DNA from: Antarctobacter aquimaris
Lineage (GTDB): Bacteria; Pseudomonadota; Alphaproteobacteria; Rhodobacterales; Rhodobacteraceae
Reading direction: 5' to 3'
Length of the DNA: 64,000 nucleotides
Assembly: GCF_900184945.1 (NCBI RefSeq)
Contig: NZ_FXYF01000002.1
Span: forward strand, 496,001 to 560,000
The notes below the pieces were generated by a model. That model did not search any database, had not been told where the DNA came from, and saw only the letters and a program-made list of their open reading frames with translations. Made by a program: the position numbers and the translations under genes. Shown here piece after piece: positions 18,978 through 28,587 of the stretch (positions within the stretch are counted from its first letter, which is position 1; the number at the start of each line of letters is the position of its first letter).

Positions 18978-21900
18978 ATGGATTTGATCCTCACCGGTAA
19001 GGTTATTGCACCGAATTCGCCCCTGGGGCTTGCGAATGCCCGCGTCGAGGCCTGGGAAACCGCCTCCGACCCGGCCCGGCGGATCGCTGCGGCCCCGGTG
19101 CTGCGCGGCGGCGCCTTCACGCTGGTCATTGCGGAAAACCTGGCCAAGATCCTCAAGGAAAAGGACATCCCGGTCGATCTGCGCGTGGTGGCCCGGGGCA
19201 CGCCGGTGCGGGTCGATCCGCCGGTCGCCTGGCGCGTCGGCGACGCCACCGAAGGGCTTGCCCTGCGGGTCGGGCTCGACTCCCAGGGCCACGACATGCA
19301 GGGCGCGCGCGCGGTCTTTGGCCAGGTCACGCACGGCACGGCCCGGCCGCGCCCGGCGGCGGGCCTGCGGGTGCGTGTCTTCGATCGCGACATGCGCTCC
19401 GAAACCCTGCTGGGCGAGACCCTGACCGCGCAGGACGGCCGCTATTCGGTCACCTACACGCGGGAATCCTTTGCCGCCGCGGAAAAGGACTATGCCGATC
19501 TCGTGGTGCGGGTCTTCGATGCCGAAGGCAAGGTCGCGCTGAACCATCCCGGCCCCGACCAGATCCTGTTCAACGCCGGTCCCGAGGCCCGGATCGACAT
19601 CCGGCTCGACACCGCCCCGGCCGAGGCCACAAGCCTGTTCGAGCGCCTGCTCGACACGCTCAAACCGCTGATCCGCGACGTGCCGCTGACCGAGCTGAGC
19701 GAGAACGGCGCGCGCGACGACATCACCTTCCTGTCGCGCGAAACCCGGACCCCCGGCATCCAGATCGAACACCTTGTCATGGCCCACCGGCTGGCCGAAG
19801 AAACCGGCACCGATCCCGCCGTGCTGTTCGCGCTCTTGCGCATGGACACGTTTCTTGGCCGTGAAACGCCCTCGCTGCGTCCGTCGCGCCCCGAGATCCG
19901 TCTCGACGACGATCTGCGCGGCATTCTGCTGGATGCGGCGCTGGTTCCCGGCGACCAGATCACCCGCGACGTCAAGGCCGCCGCCGAGGCGCGGATCGTG
20001 CCCAAGGCCGCGGTGCGCAAGGTCAAGAAACTGCGCGACGTCCTCGAAGGTCTCCGCGACACGGCCGAAACCCGCAAGGACACCGGCGAACCCACTCTGA
20101 TCGCGCGGGAAATCGGCCGCCTCGCCGCGCCGGACCGGCTGGGCAGGCTCGCCGGGCTGCTGCGGGACGGCACCGATATCGAAACCGTCATCGCCGAGCT
20201 GACCCGGCCCGGCGACCCGTCCGGCGCGGGCGAAACCGGCGACGACCCGGTGACCGAGGTGATCACCGAAGGGCTGCTGGGCGGCGGCGCGTCACTGGAA
20301 AAGGTGGCCAGGGCCGCTGACCTCGACCCTTCCAGGCTGGCCGGTCTCGACGACAGCGCGCTCCGGCAGGCGCTGCGCAAGGCCGATCCGCAGGCCAGCG
20401 ACAAGGCGCTGACCCAACGCGCCCGGAAACTCGCACGCGAGGCCGAGGCGCTGCACCCCACCGAGGCGCTGCGCGGCAGGCTCGCCTCGGGCCGCAGGCT
20501 CGGCCGGGATCCGCAGCGCACCGCCGCCCTGTTCGAGCGTTTCCCCGATCTGAGGATCGAAACGACCCGGCTCGATCACTTTTTTGCCGACAAGAAACTG
20601 ACCCGGCCCGCCGACCGCGAGATGCTCGCCGATCTGAAAAAGGTGCAACGGGTGATGCGGATCGCCCCCGATCTCGACCGCGCCGAGGGGCTGTTGCAGC
20701 AGAAACTCGGCTCGGCCGCCGACGTGGTGCGCAGCGGCAAGGCACGGTTCGTCGACGAGATCGGGCCCAAGGCCGGTCTCAGCCGCGCCGAGGCCGAAGC
20801 CACCTTTGCCCGCGCCGAGGTCAGCCATTCCGCCGCCCTGATGATTTCGGGCGATATCCAGGCGATGCTGGGCAGCGCGCCGGCGGTGTCGACATCGGCC
20901 ACGCTGAAGCTGAAATCCGCGACCCTTGCGGATGACTTCCCCAATCTCAAATCGCTGTTCAAGGGCGTGGACACCTGCGCCTGCCCGCATTGCCGCTCGG
21001 TCCTGTCGCCCGCCGCCTACCTGGTCGAGATCATCGAATACCTCGGTCAACGCGACATGGTCGACCTGACCCAGACACCGCCCGCGCGGGTGAACAAGGC
21101 GCACGAGGTGCTCTTTGCCCGCCGAGGCGAGATCCTCGATCTCGATCTCGATTGCGCCAATGCCGAAACGCCGCTGCCCTATATCGACCTGGCCTGCGAG
21201 ATCCTGGAACACGCGATCGCGCCGCTGCCCGGCGTCGTCTTCAACGGTGCGCTCGCGGCCGGCACGGTCATTCCGGCCCCGCTCCTGTCGCTGGTCCAGG
21301 CCCAGGGCTGGGCGGTGACCGACAAGGCCATCCTGCAAGAGGCGGGCAGCGCCGGCGACCTGATCCTGCGCGACAGCGCGCTGACCGCCAAGCTGACCAA
21401 CACCGGCGGCAACACCTGGTCGATCACCCGGCTGCGGCAGACCCACGGCACCGCGCAGGAGCGCGCCGCAGCGCCCGAATACGTCAACGCCCAGGCCTAT
21501 GCCTCCCTCGCTGCCGAGAGCTATGCCTTTGCCCTGCCCTTCGATCTGAACCATTGCGAGGCCAGCGCCTATTTTGACCGGTTCGGGGTCCGCCGCGCCA
21601 GCCTCATGCGCGATTTCGAAACCGGCGGCGCACCCGGCGCCGCGGCCATCGCCGCCGAAGAGCTGGGGCTGACCGAGGCGGCGCGCACGGTCATCGTCAC
21701 CGATGGCAGCGCCGCGCAGGACGGGGTCTGGGGCCTGCCCGCGGTCAGTGTCGTCGCGGACATGGCGGTCGTGTCGACCCTGCTCGACAAGACCGGGCTG
21801 AGCTACGACGCGCTCGACCGGCTCTTGCAGATGTCCTTCATCGACCCGGCGGACGCGATGTTCATCGAACATCTCGACCTGAGCTGCGATCTGGACCAAA

Positions 21901-24900
21901 AGCGCGTCGCCGGGCTGTCGGCGGCCGCGCTCGACCGGATCCACCGCTTCCTGCGCCTGCAAAAGGCGACCGGCTGGCGCGACGTCGTGCTGAACTCCGT
22001 CCTGACCCAGGCTCGGCTCGGCAACGGCACGCTGGACAACCAGGCGCTGGTCCACGTGGCCGACATCCAGCGGCTGGCCCGCAGGACCGGCCTCACCCCC
22101 GAGGTGCTGACCGGCTGTTTCGGCGATTTCGACCGGACCCAGCTGACCGGCACGGACGAAAGACCGCTTTACCAGCGGCTGTTCCAGAACGCCGGCACCC
22201 TGGGCCATGTCGAGCCGCTGCTCGGCGTCGACCAGGTCGGCGCGGGCGGCACGCTCTCGGCGGCGGCCGCCGCGCTGGCCGCCATCCTGCGCCTGGCGCG
22301 CACGGATTTCGACAGGCTGGTCGCGGCGCTGACCGACGATCAGCTGACCTATGCCAATCTCAGCACGCTCACCGCCGCCGCGCGGCTGATCGAGGCGCGC
22401 AAGCTCACCGCCAGGGACTACCTGACCCTGCTGCGGCGCAGCGGACGGGTTCCCACGGCCGCGCCGGCGGAAATGCTGGCGTTCCTCGACGATCTGGACC
22501 ACGCCCGGTCGGGCCCGGTCGCGCTGGCCGACATGCCCTTTCTGCTAGAACACGGCGGCGAGGATGCGGCGCAGCGCGAGATCCGGGACGAGACGATCAC
22601 CGCCTTGCTGGAGGGTCTGCAAGGCGCCTACCAGGACGCCTTTGCCGAAGCCAGATCGCCCTACGACGACGGGCTGTCCGCCGCAGAGCTGCGCGCGCCG
22701 ATCAAGGACCGGCTGCTGCGCCTGCCCGAGATGGGCGAGGAGGACGCCAACACGGTCCTGCGCATCTACGACGCCGACTGGACCTCGCCGCCCGATCCCG
22801 ACGCCGCGGCGACACTGACCGGGCTGCTGGGTGGCGCGCTGGATGTCGCCGGGATCGTCCCGGCTGCGGCGGCGATCCTCGCGGCGGCGACGCCGGCCAC
22901 GCGCGAGACCGCGCAAAAGGCCTTTGCCGACACGCTGCTGGCGGCGATCGCGGCGCATCTGCACGGCCGCGCCAAGGCCACCGCCCTGCGCGACGCGATC
23001 GCCGATTTCTCGCGCGCCGACGGCGATACGGTCGAGATTGTCCTCGCCGCCGCCAGGCTGCGCCAGCCGGGCCCGGCCCAGCCGCTGGTGTCGGCGCTCC
23101 TGACCGACGATGCCCTGATCGACACTGCGGGCGATCCCGCCGCCCCGCCGGCGATCACCGCGGCCGCCTTCGCCGATCAATACGCGGCAATCCGGCTGCT
23201 GCAAAAAGTCTTTGCCGTCCTGTCCGCCACCGACCTTGCGCCCGACGACCTGGCCTGGGTGATGGCACATGCGGCCGACTTGGGCTGGATGCAGATCGAC
23301 AGCCTGCCCTGGCAGGGCGGGCAGGCCGCGGTCCCCCACCTGCACTGGGACCGCCTCAGCCGGGCGCTGGCGCTGTTCGCGGCGTATCCGCCGATGCCCG
23401 ATCCCGCCAATCCCGCCGTGCCGATCACCCTGCGCGCCACGCTCGATGCGCTGTTGCCCGGGGCCGGCACGACGCGCGACGCCTGGCTCGACGCGCTGGC
23501 GCGGCTCACCGGGCGCGACCGCGCCACGCTGGCCGACCTCGATGCGCATTTCGGCTGGTCCACACCGAACCTGTCGCAATGGCATCTGCCCGAAACCTGG
23601 GAGGCGCTCGCCCGCTGTCTCGCGCATCTGCGCGCGCTCAACGCCACCGTGGCCGAAGCCGCGTCCTGCGCGCAGCCCGTGCTCACGGCGACCCAGACGG
23701 CGAGCCTGCGTACCGGGCTCAAGGCGCGCTATGCCGAAACGACCTGGCTGACCACCCTGGGCGAGATCATGGATGCGATCCGCCCCAAGAAACGCGACGC
23801 GCTGGTCGCCTACCTGCTGGCCACCCGGCCGGAATTCACCACCGCAAACGATCTTTACGACCATTTCCTGATCGACACCCAGATGGAGGCCAGGATGCCT
23901 TCGTCGCGGATCGTGCAGGCGCACGGGACGATCCAGCTGTTCGTCGAACGCAGCCGCATGGGACTCGAACCGCAGGCGGCGGCCGACACCGGCGACACCG
24001 GCTGGGAGCAATGGGTCTGGATGCGGAATTACCGGGTCTGGGAGGCCAACCGCAAGGTTTTCGTCTATCCCGAAAACTGGATCGAGCCGGAGCTTCTCGA
24101 CGACAAGTCCTTCCTGTTCGAGGCGCTCGAAGACACGCTGCTGCAAAACGAAGTCACCGAAATCACCGCCGAGGATGCGCTGGCGCGGTATCTCGAAGGG
24201 CTCGACGGGATCAGCTTTCTCGAGGTCGTCGCCTGCTGTTACCAGTCCGAGACCTACACCATGCACGTCTTTGCCCGCACCAAGGGCGGCGATCCGGCGC
24301 AGTACTACTACCGCACCTTCGAGAAAGAGCGCTATTGGTCGCCCTGGTCGCTGGTCGAGGTGGACATCACCAGCAACACCCTGCTGGCCTTTGTCCGGCG
24401 TGGACGGCTGAACCTGGCCTGGCCGGTCATCAGCGAGGAATCCAAGCCCGACCAGGACGTCGTGACGCCGGGTGTCTCCGAAAGCCCCTCGTCGGGCACC
24501 ATGCAGAACCCGGCGATGCGGCTGCGCATCCAGTTGGCGGTCAGCGAATACGCCAATGGCGACTGGAAGCCGCGCAAGATATCGCAGGATGCCATCGTCA
24601 CGCCCGAGACCTACACCACCGATCCGTCCCGGCTGGACCGCGAACAATACAACCTGATCTACAGCCAGTTCGACGATCAGATCTGGCTGTTCCACACCGA
24701 TATCGACGGCGCCGAATACCACACCCGCGACGGCATCTTCGACGTGGCGGGCTGCAAGGGCTACCCCGAGCTTCTGAAAACCGCGCAGGAATCGCTGCGC
24801 GATTTCTACCCGGATTACCTCGACACCGAACTTGCCGCGCAACGCTATGTCGAGCTGGGCCGCGACGGCGCCGACAGCCTGGCGATCCGCAACATGATCA

Positions 24901-27900
24901 CCTTCTGGGGCTTCGCCACGCGGCTGCGGACGACCCCCGGCACCTTCCGGGTCACCCACCCGCATGTGATCACGCTGATCGACCTGCTGTACCTGTTCCT
25001 CCAGGCGCTGCTCTACAGCGCCCATTCGACAAGTTCGGTTGCGGCGGCGCGCTACATCAAGCTGCCGCTCGGCACCTGGCTGCCCTATTTCTTCGAGGAC
25101 AGCGAACGCGCCTACGCCGTCGTGCCCGGTCTCTACAGCCCGGATGACGGCGGCAAGACCAAGCGGACCTTTTCCGACATCCTGAAACTGGTCGAGGATA
25201 TCCTGGCGCTGGTCGCCAGGTACGTCGCCCGGCTGACCGCCACACCGGCCCCCGATCCCGCAGCGGTCCTTTCGGACCTGCTGGAGGATCCCGATTTCAT
25301 CGACATCCGGGACGAGATCCAGCGCTATTTCGGCCTGCGCTTCGCCGAGCGGTTCGAAAACCTCTATCACCCGCTGGTCTGCCCGCTGCGCGCGACGCTC
25401 TACAAGTCCGGCATCGACAAGATGATGGCGCGCGACAGCCAGTTGCAGATCACCGCCTTCGACTTTGACGATACCTTCGATCCCACGTCCCTGGTGGCCC
25501 AGCCCTATCCCGTCGAGGATGTCGATTTCTCCTCCTCGGGCAGCTATGCGGCCTACAACTGGGAGCTGTTCTTTCACACGCCGCTGATGATCGCCAAGCG
25601 GCTGGCCTCGGAAAACCGCTTTGACGAGGCGATGGAATGGTATCACCGGATCTTCAATCCCACCGGCACGCTGGACGGCGACGCGCCGCAGAAATACTGG
25701 GTCACAAAGCCGTTCTTCCAGGCCACCAGCGGCGACTACCTCGCCCAGCGGATCGACCGGCTGTTGACCGATGTCGCCGATCCGGCATCCCCCGAACGCC
25801 ACGAGCTTGAGGTCGCGATCGCGGAATGGCGGCGCAAGCCGTTCCGGCCGCATGTGGTCGCGCGGTTCCGGCCCGTCGCCTACCAGCGCGCCACCGTGAT
25901 GAGCTATATCGGCACGCTGATCGACTGGGGCGATTACCTGTTCCGCCAGGACACGATGGAAAGCATCACCCAGGCGACGCAGCTCTACATCCTGGCCGAC
26001 AAGCTGCTGGGCCCCAAGCCGCGCACGGTGAAACCGCCGGTCGCGGTGACCGCCCAGACCTACACCCAGCTCAAGGCCGATCTCGATGCCTTCGGCAATG
26101 CCCTGGTCGAACTCGAAACCTACCTGCCGGACCTCGGGATCCTGCCCGAGGGCGGCGATGAGCTGCCCGCGCCGCCGGTCACCCTGTCCAGCCTCTATTT
26201 CTGCATCCCGCCGAATGAGAACATGCTGAAATACTACGATACCGTCGAGGACCGGCTGTTCAAGATCCGCAACAGCCAGAACATCGACGGCGTCGAACGG
26301 GTCCTGGCGCTGTTCGCGCCGCCGATCGACCCCGGCATGCTGGTCCGGGCGGCGGCGGCGGGCCTGTCGCTCTCGTCGATCCTGGCGGGGATGAACGGCC
26401 CCCTGCCGGCCTACCGGTTCCAGGTCATGGCCAACAAGGCGACCGAGCTGACCCAGGAGGTGCGCGCGCTCGGCAACGCGCTGCTCGCCGCGCTCGAGAA
26501 AAAGGACGCCGAGGCCCTGGCGCTGTTGCGCAACGATCTGGAGGTGCAGCTTCTGAAAGCCCAGCGCAGCCTCCAGGAGCTCGAGATCGAGGCCGCCGAA
26601 GAACAGATCACCGTGCTGGAAAAGACCCGCGCCATCACCGAAGAGCGCAACGCTTTCTACACGGCGTTCGAACGCATCAACGCCAACGAACAGCTCAACC
26701 TCGACAAGCTGGCCGAGGCGCAGGACTTCGAAATGGCCGCCGGGATCGTGCGCGCCACGGGCGCGGTGCTGGGCATCATCCCCGACATCTCCTTCGGCGG
26801 TCACGGCGCCGGCGGTTCCCCGGCGGTGCATGCCACCTTTGGCGGCTCGACCCTCGCCACCGTCGCCGAGGCGGCGGCGACGGTTCTGAGCATCTTCAGC
26901 GGCATCGCGTCCTATGAGGCCACCCGCGCCGGCACCCTGGGCCGTCTCGACCGCACCAAGGACGACGCCGACCTGCAAGCGCGGCAGACGTCCCTGGAAC
27001 TGGCCCATATCGACCAACAGATCGTCGCCGCCGGGCTGCGCCGCGACATCGCGGTCAAGGCGCTCGAGGTGCATGACGTGCAGACCGATCACGCCGAGCA
27101 AATCGGCACCTTCCTGGAGGACAAGTACACCAGCCGGGAACTCTATCAATGGATGGCGAATGACATCACCAAGGTCTATTACCGCGCCTACCAGCTGGCC
27201 TACGACACCGCCAGGAAAGCCGAACGGTGCTACCAGCACGAACTGGGCTCCAGCGAGACCTTCCTCGAATTCGGCTACTGGGACAGCCGCCGAAAGGGAT
27301 TGCAGACGGCCAACAAGCTGCTGCACGACATAAAGCGGATGGAGACGCGTTACCTCGAGGCGAACCGGCGCGAATACGAGATCACCAAGCATGTCTCGCT
27401 GCGCCAGCTCGATCCGCTGGCCCTGACCAGGCTCAAGACCTCGGGCACCTGCGACTTTGAAATCCCCGAAGCGCTCTACGACATGGACCATCCCGGCCAT
27501 TACTTCCGCCGCGTGAAATCGGTGGCGATCTCGATCCCCTGCGTGGCCGGGCCTTTCGCCTCGGTCAGCGCGCGGCTCAGCCAGGTGAACAACCGCTATC
27601 GCAAGAGCACCGCCAAGGCCGCTGGCGCGATGACGCCGCAGGCCGAATACGAAGAGGCGCCCGGCAACGACACCCGCTTTGCCTATGATATCGGCGCCAC
27701 GCAATCGGTCGCGACCTCGTCGGGGCAAAACGACACCGGCCTGTTCGAGCTGAGCTTCCGCGACGACAGGTATCTGCCCTTCGAAGGCACCGGCGCGATC
27801 GGCGACTGGCGGCTGGAATTCCCCGACACGGTGCGGCAGTTCGACTATTCGACGATTTCGGATGTCATCGTGCATGTGCGCTACACCGCCCGCGACGGCG

Positions 27901-28334
27901 GCAGCAGCCTGCGCAGCCTGGCGCAATCCACGCTCAAGGCGAAGTTGCAGGACATCGCACAGGGATTGGCCAAGACCGGGATGCACGTGATGGTCGATCT
28001 CAAGCGCGACGACTACAATGCCTGGCATGCGCTGAAATCGACCGGGACGACCACGCTGACCCTCACCAGGGACCGCCTGCCCTATGCCCTGCAGCCGCTG
28101 ACGCCGGTGCTGGGCACGACCACGCTGCTCGCCAAGGTCGCCGGCGCTCCGGCCAGCTTCACGGTCGGCGTCGGCGGCACGGACGTGTCGTTGAACTTCT
28201 CGCCGGAGTGGCAGCTCAACCACAACGATCACCCGGGCCTGGCGCTCGATGTGCCCGTCACCCTGACCGTGGCGGCCGGCGATCTGGCCGCGCTGGAGGA
28301 ATTGAGCCTGGTGATCGGCGTCTCGGTGTCATGA
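18978..28334 (+). CDS. Tc toxin subunit TcA (translocation pore / receptor-binding component)
   Basis: A 3118-residue TcA that would form the pentameric pre-pore docking the BC cocoon. The N-terminus has two transthyretin-like beta domains (about 1-105 and 110-215). A VRP1-type segment follows near 659-690 (CACPHCRSVLSPAAYLVEII). The ABC-toxin N-terminal region is at about 1600-1700 (NDLYDHFLIDTQMEARMPSS, then WMRNYRVWEANRKVFVYPEN), with a neuraminidase-like region after it. The alpha-helical pore domain includes a hydrophobic glycine-rich tip (about 2590-2660) and long coiled-coil helices. The TcB-binding domain closes the protein (PFEGTGAIGDWRLEFP near 2933). Start ATG at 18978 follows GAGAAAGGA; an in-frame extension to 16275 overlaps the BC gene and is rejected. 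It is 56 bases after the BC gene. Confidence 0.95.
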   Translation: MDLILTGKVIAPNSPLGLANARVEAWETASDPARRIAAAPVLRGGAFTLVIAENLAKILKEKDIPVDLRVVARGTPVRVDPPVAWRVGDATEGLALRVGLDSQGHDMQGARAVFGQVTHGTARPRPAAGLRVRVFDRDMRSETLLGETLTAQDGRYSVTYTRESFAAAEKDYADLVVRVFDAEGKVALNHPGPDQILFNAGPEARIDIRLDTAPAEATSLFERLLDTLKPLIRDVPLTELSENGARDDITFLSRETRTPGIQIEHLVMAHRLAEETGTDPAVLFALLRMDTFLGRETPSLRPSRPEIRLDDDLRGILLDAALVPGDQITRDVKAAAEARIVPKAAVRKVKKLRDVLEGLRDTAETRKDTGEPTLIAREIGRLAAPDRLGRLAGLLRDGTDIETVIAELTRPGDPSGAGETGDDPVTEVITEGLLGGGASLEKVARAADLDPSRLAGLDDSALRQALRKADPQASDKALTQRARKLAREAEALHPTEALRGRLASGRRLGRDPQRTAALFERFPDLRIETTRLDHFFADKKLTRPADREMLADLKKVQRVMRIAPDLDRAEGLLQQKLGSAADVVRSGKARFVDEIGPKAGLSRAEAEATFARAEVSHSAALMISGDIQAMLGSAPAVSTSATLKLKSATLADDFPNLKSLFKGVDTCACPHCRSVLSPAAYLVEIIEYLGQRDMVDLTQTPPARVNKAHEVLFARRGEILDLDLDCANAETPLPYIDLACEILEHAIAPLPGVVFNGALAAGTVIPAPLLSLVQAQGWAVTDKAILQEAGSAGDLILRDSALTAKLTNTGGNTWSITRLRQTHGTAQERAAAPEYVNAQAYASLAAESYAFALPFDLNHCEASAYFDRFGVRRASLMRDFETGGAPGAAAIAAEELGLTEAARTVIVTDGSAAQDGVWGLPAVSVVADMAVVSTLLDKTGLSYDALDRLLQMSFIDPADAMFIEHLDLSCDLDQKRVAGLSAAALDRIHRFLRLQKATGWRDVVLNSVLTQARLGNGTLDNQALVHVADIQRLARRTGLTPEVLTGCFGDFDRTQLTGTDERPLYQRLFQNAGTLGHVEPLLGVDQVGAGGTLSAAAAALAAILRLARTDFDRLVAALTDDQLTYANLSTLTAAARLIEARKLTARDYLTLLRRSGRVPTAAPAEMLAFLDDLDHARSGPVALADMPFLLEHGGEDAAQREIRDETITALLEGLQGAYQDAFAEARSPYDDGLSAAELRAPIKDRLLRLPEMGEEDANTVLRIYDADWTSPPDPDAAATLTGLLGGALDVAGIVPAAAAILAAATPATRETAQKAFADTLLAAIAAHLHGRAKATALRDAIADFSRADGDTVEIVLAAARLRQPGPAQPLVSALLTDDALIDTAGDPAAPPAITAAAFADQYAAIRLLQKVFAVLSATDLAPDDLAWVMAHAADLGWMQIDSLPWQGGQAAVPHLHWDRLSRALALFAAYPPMPDPANPAVPITLRATLDALLPGAGTTRDAWLDALARLTGRDRATLADLDAHFGWSTPNLSQWHLPETWEALARCLAHLRALNATVAEAASCAQPVLTATQTASLRTGLKARYAETTWLTTLGEIMDAIRPKKRDALVAYLLATRPEFTTANDLYDHFLIDTQMEARMPSSRIVQAHGTIQLFVERSRMGLEPQAAADTGDTGWEQWVWMRNYRVWEANRKVFVYPENWIEPELLDDKSFLFEALEDTLLQNEVTEITAEDALARYLEGLDGISFLEVVACCYQSETYTMHVFARTKGGDPAQYYYRTFEKERYWSPWSLVEVDITSNTLLAFVRRGRLNLAWPVISEESKPDQDVVTPGVSESPSSGTMQNPAMRLRIQLAVSEYANGDWKPRKISQDAIVTPETYTTDPSRLDREQYNLIYSQFDDQIWLFHTDIDGAEYHTRDGIFDVAGCKGYPELLKTAQESLRDFYPDYLDTELAAQRYVELGRDGADSLAIRNMITFWGFATRLRTTPGTFRVTHPHVITLIDLLYLFLQALLYSAHSTSSVAAARYIKLPLGTWLPYFFEDSERAYAVVPGLYSPDDGGKTKRTFSDILKLVEDILALVARYVARLTATPAPDPAAVLSDLLEDPDFIDIRDEIQRYFGLRFAERFENLYHPLVCPLRATLYKSGIDKMMARDSQLQITAFDFDDTFDPTSLVAQPYPVEDVDFSSSGSYAAYNWELFFHTPLMIAKRLASENRFDEAMEWYHRIFNPTGTLDGDAPQKYWVTKPFFQATSGDYLAQRIDRLLTDVADPASPERHELEVAIAEWRRKPFRPHVVARFRPVAYQRATVMSYIGTLIDWGDYLFRQDTMESITQATQLYILADKLLGPKPRTVKPPVAVTAQTYTQLKADLDAFGNALVELETYLPDLGILPEGGDELPAPPVTLSSLYFCIPPNENMLKYYDTVEDRLFKIRNSQNIDGVERVLALFAPPIDPGMLVRAAAAGLSLSSILAGMNGPLPAYRFQVMANKATELTQEVRALGNALLAALEKKDAEALALLRNDLEVQLLKAQRSLQELEIEAAEEQITVLEKTRAITEERNAFYTAFERINANEQLNLDKLAEAQDFEMAAGIVRATGAVLGIIPDISFGGHGAGGSPAVHATFGGSTLATVAEAAATVLSIFSGIASYEATRAGTLGRLDRTKDDADLQARQTSLELAHIDQQIVAAGLRRDIAVKALEVHDVQTDHAEQIGTFLEDKYTSRELYQWMANDITKVYYRAYQLAYDTARKAERCYQHELGSSETFLEFGYWDSRRKGLQTANKLLHDIKRMETRYLEANRREYEITKHVSLRQLDPLALTRLKTSGTCDFEIPEALYDMDHPGHYFRRVKSVAISIPCVAGPFASVSARLSQVNNRYRKSTAKAAGAMTPQAEYEEAPGNDTRFAYDIGATQSVATSSGQNDTGLFELSFRDDRYLPFEGTGAIGDWRLEFPDTVRQFDYSTISDVIVHVRYTARDGGSSLRSLAQSTLKAKLQDIAQGLAKTGMHVMVDLKRDDYNAWHALKSTGTTTLTLTRDRLPYALQPLTPVLGTTTLLAKVAGAPASFTVGVGGTDVSLNFSPEWQLNHNDHPGLALDVPVTLTVAAGDLAALEELSLVIGVSVS

Positions 28335-28510
28335 GAGGCGCAGCACCCCGTTGCCCGCGCTGCGCCGCGCCGCTCGTCGCGACGCGGCGCTGGTTCGGGC
28401 TGATCCAGCACCTGCGCTCGCCCTGCCCCGCCTGCGGCGCGGACCTGGTCTTCGACACGGCGGGCGGGGTCCACCTCAAGGACAGCGCCCCGCGAGAGGA
28501 GAAGCGCTGA
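28331..28510 (+). CDS. Small double-CxxC (zinc-ribbon-like) protein coupled to TcA
   Basis: A 59-residue protein with two CxxC pairs, CPRC (residues 8-11) and CPAC further on, separated by about 20 residues including a short basic-hydrophobic stretch (TRRWFGLIQHL). The spacing suits a zinc ribbon. The ATG overlaps the TcA stop (ATGA), so it is almost certainly translated with the toxin. No family was recognised. It could be a regulator, chaperone or immunity-type factor of the toxin, but the sequence does not decide. The hairpin at 28549-28576 follows it. Confidence 0.7.
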   Translation: MRGAAPRCPRCAAPLVATRRWFGLIQHLRSPCPACGADLVFDTAGGVHLKDSAPREEKR

Positions 28511-28548
28511 CCGCGCCGATCAAACGGTGCCGCGCCGGGCAAGGGAAA

Positions 28549-28576
28549 CCGGCCCGCCCGGGTGCGGGCGGGCCGG
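28549..28576. terminator. Hairpin terminator between the Tc operon and the Liv operon
   Basis: A perfect 12-bp inverted repeat, CCGGCCCGCCCG / CGGGCGGGCCGG, with a 4-base loop GGTG. It lies between the last Tc gene (plus) and the end of the substrate-binding protein gene (minus), so it can serve both convergent transcripts. No long U-run follows on either side, which is common in GC-rich alphaproteobacteria. Confidence 0.8.
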
Positions 28577-28587
28577 TCGGTCAAGAA

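Noticed and set aside
11029..28232. Very long minus-strand open frames opposite the toxin genes (11029-14097, 15172-18894, 22545-28232)
   Set aside because: They are shadows caused by high third-position GC; their translations are low-complexity, rich in Gly/Arg/Val/Gln, and lack domains, while the plus strand encodes clear Tc domains.
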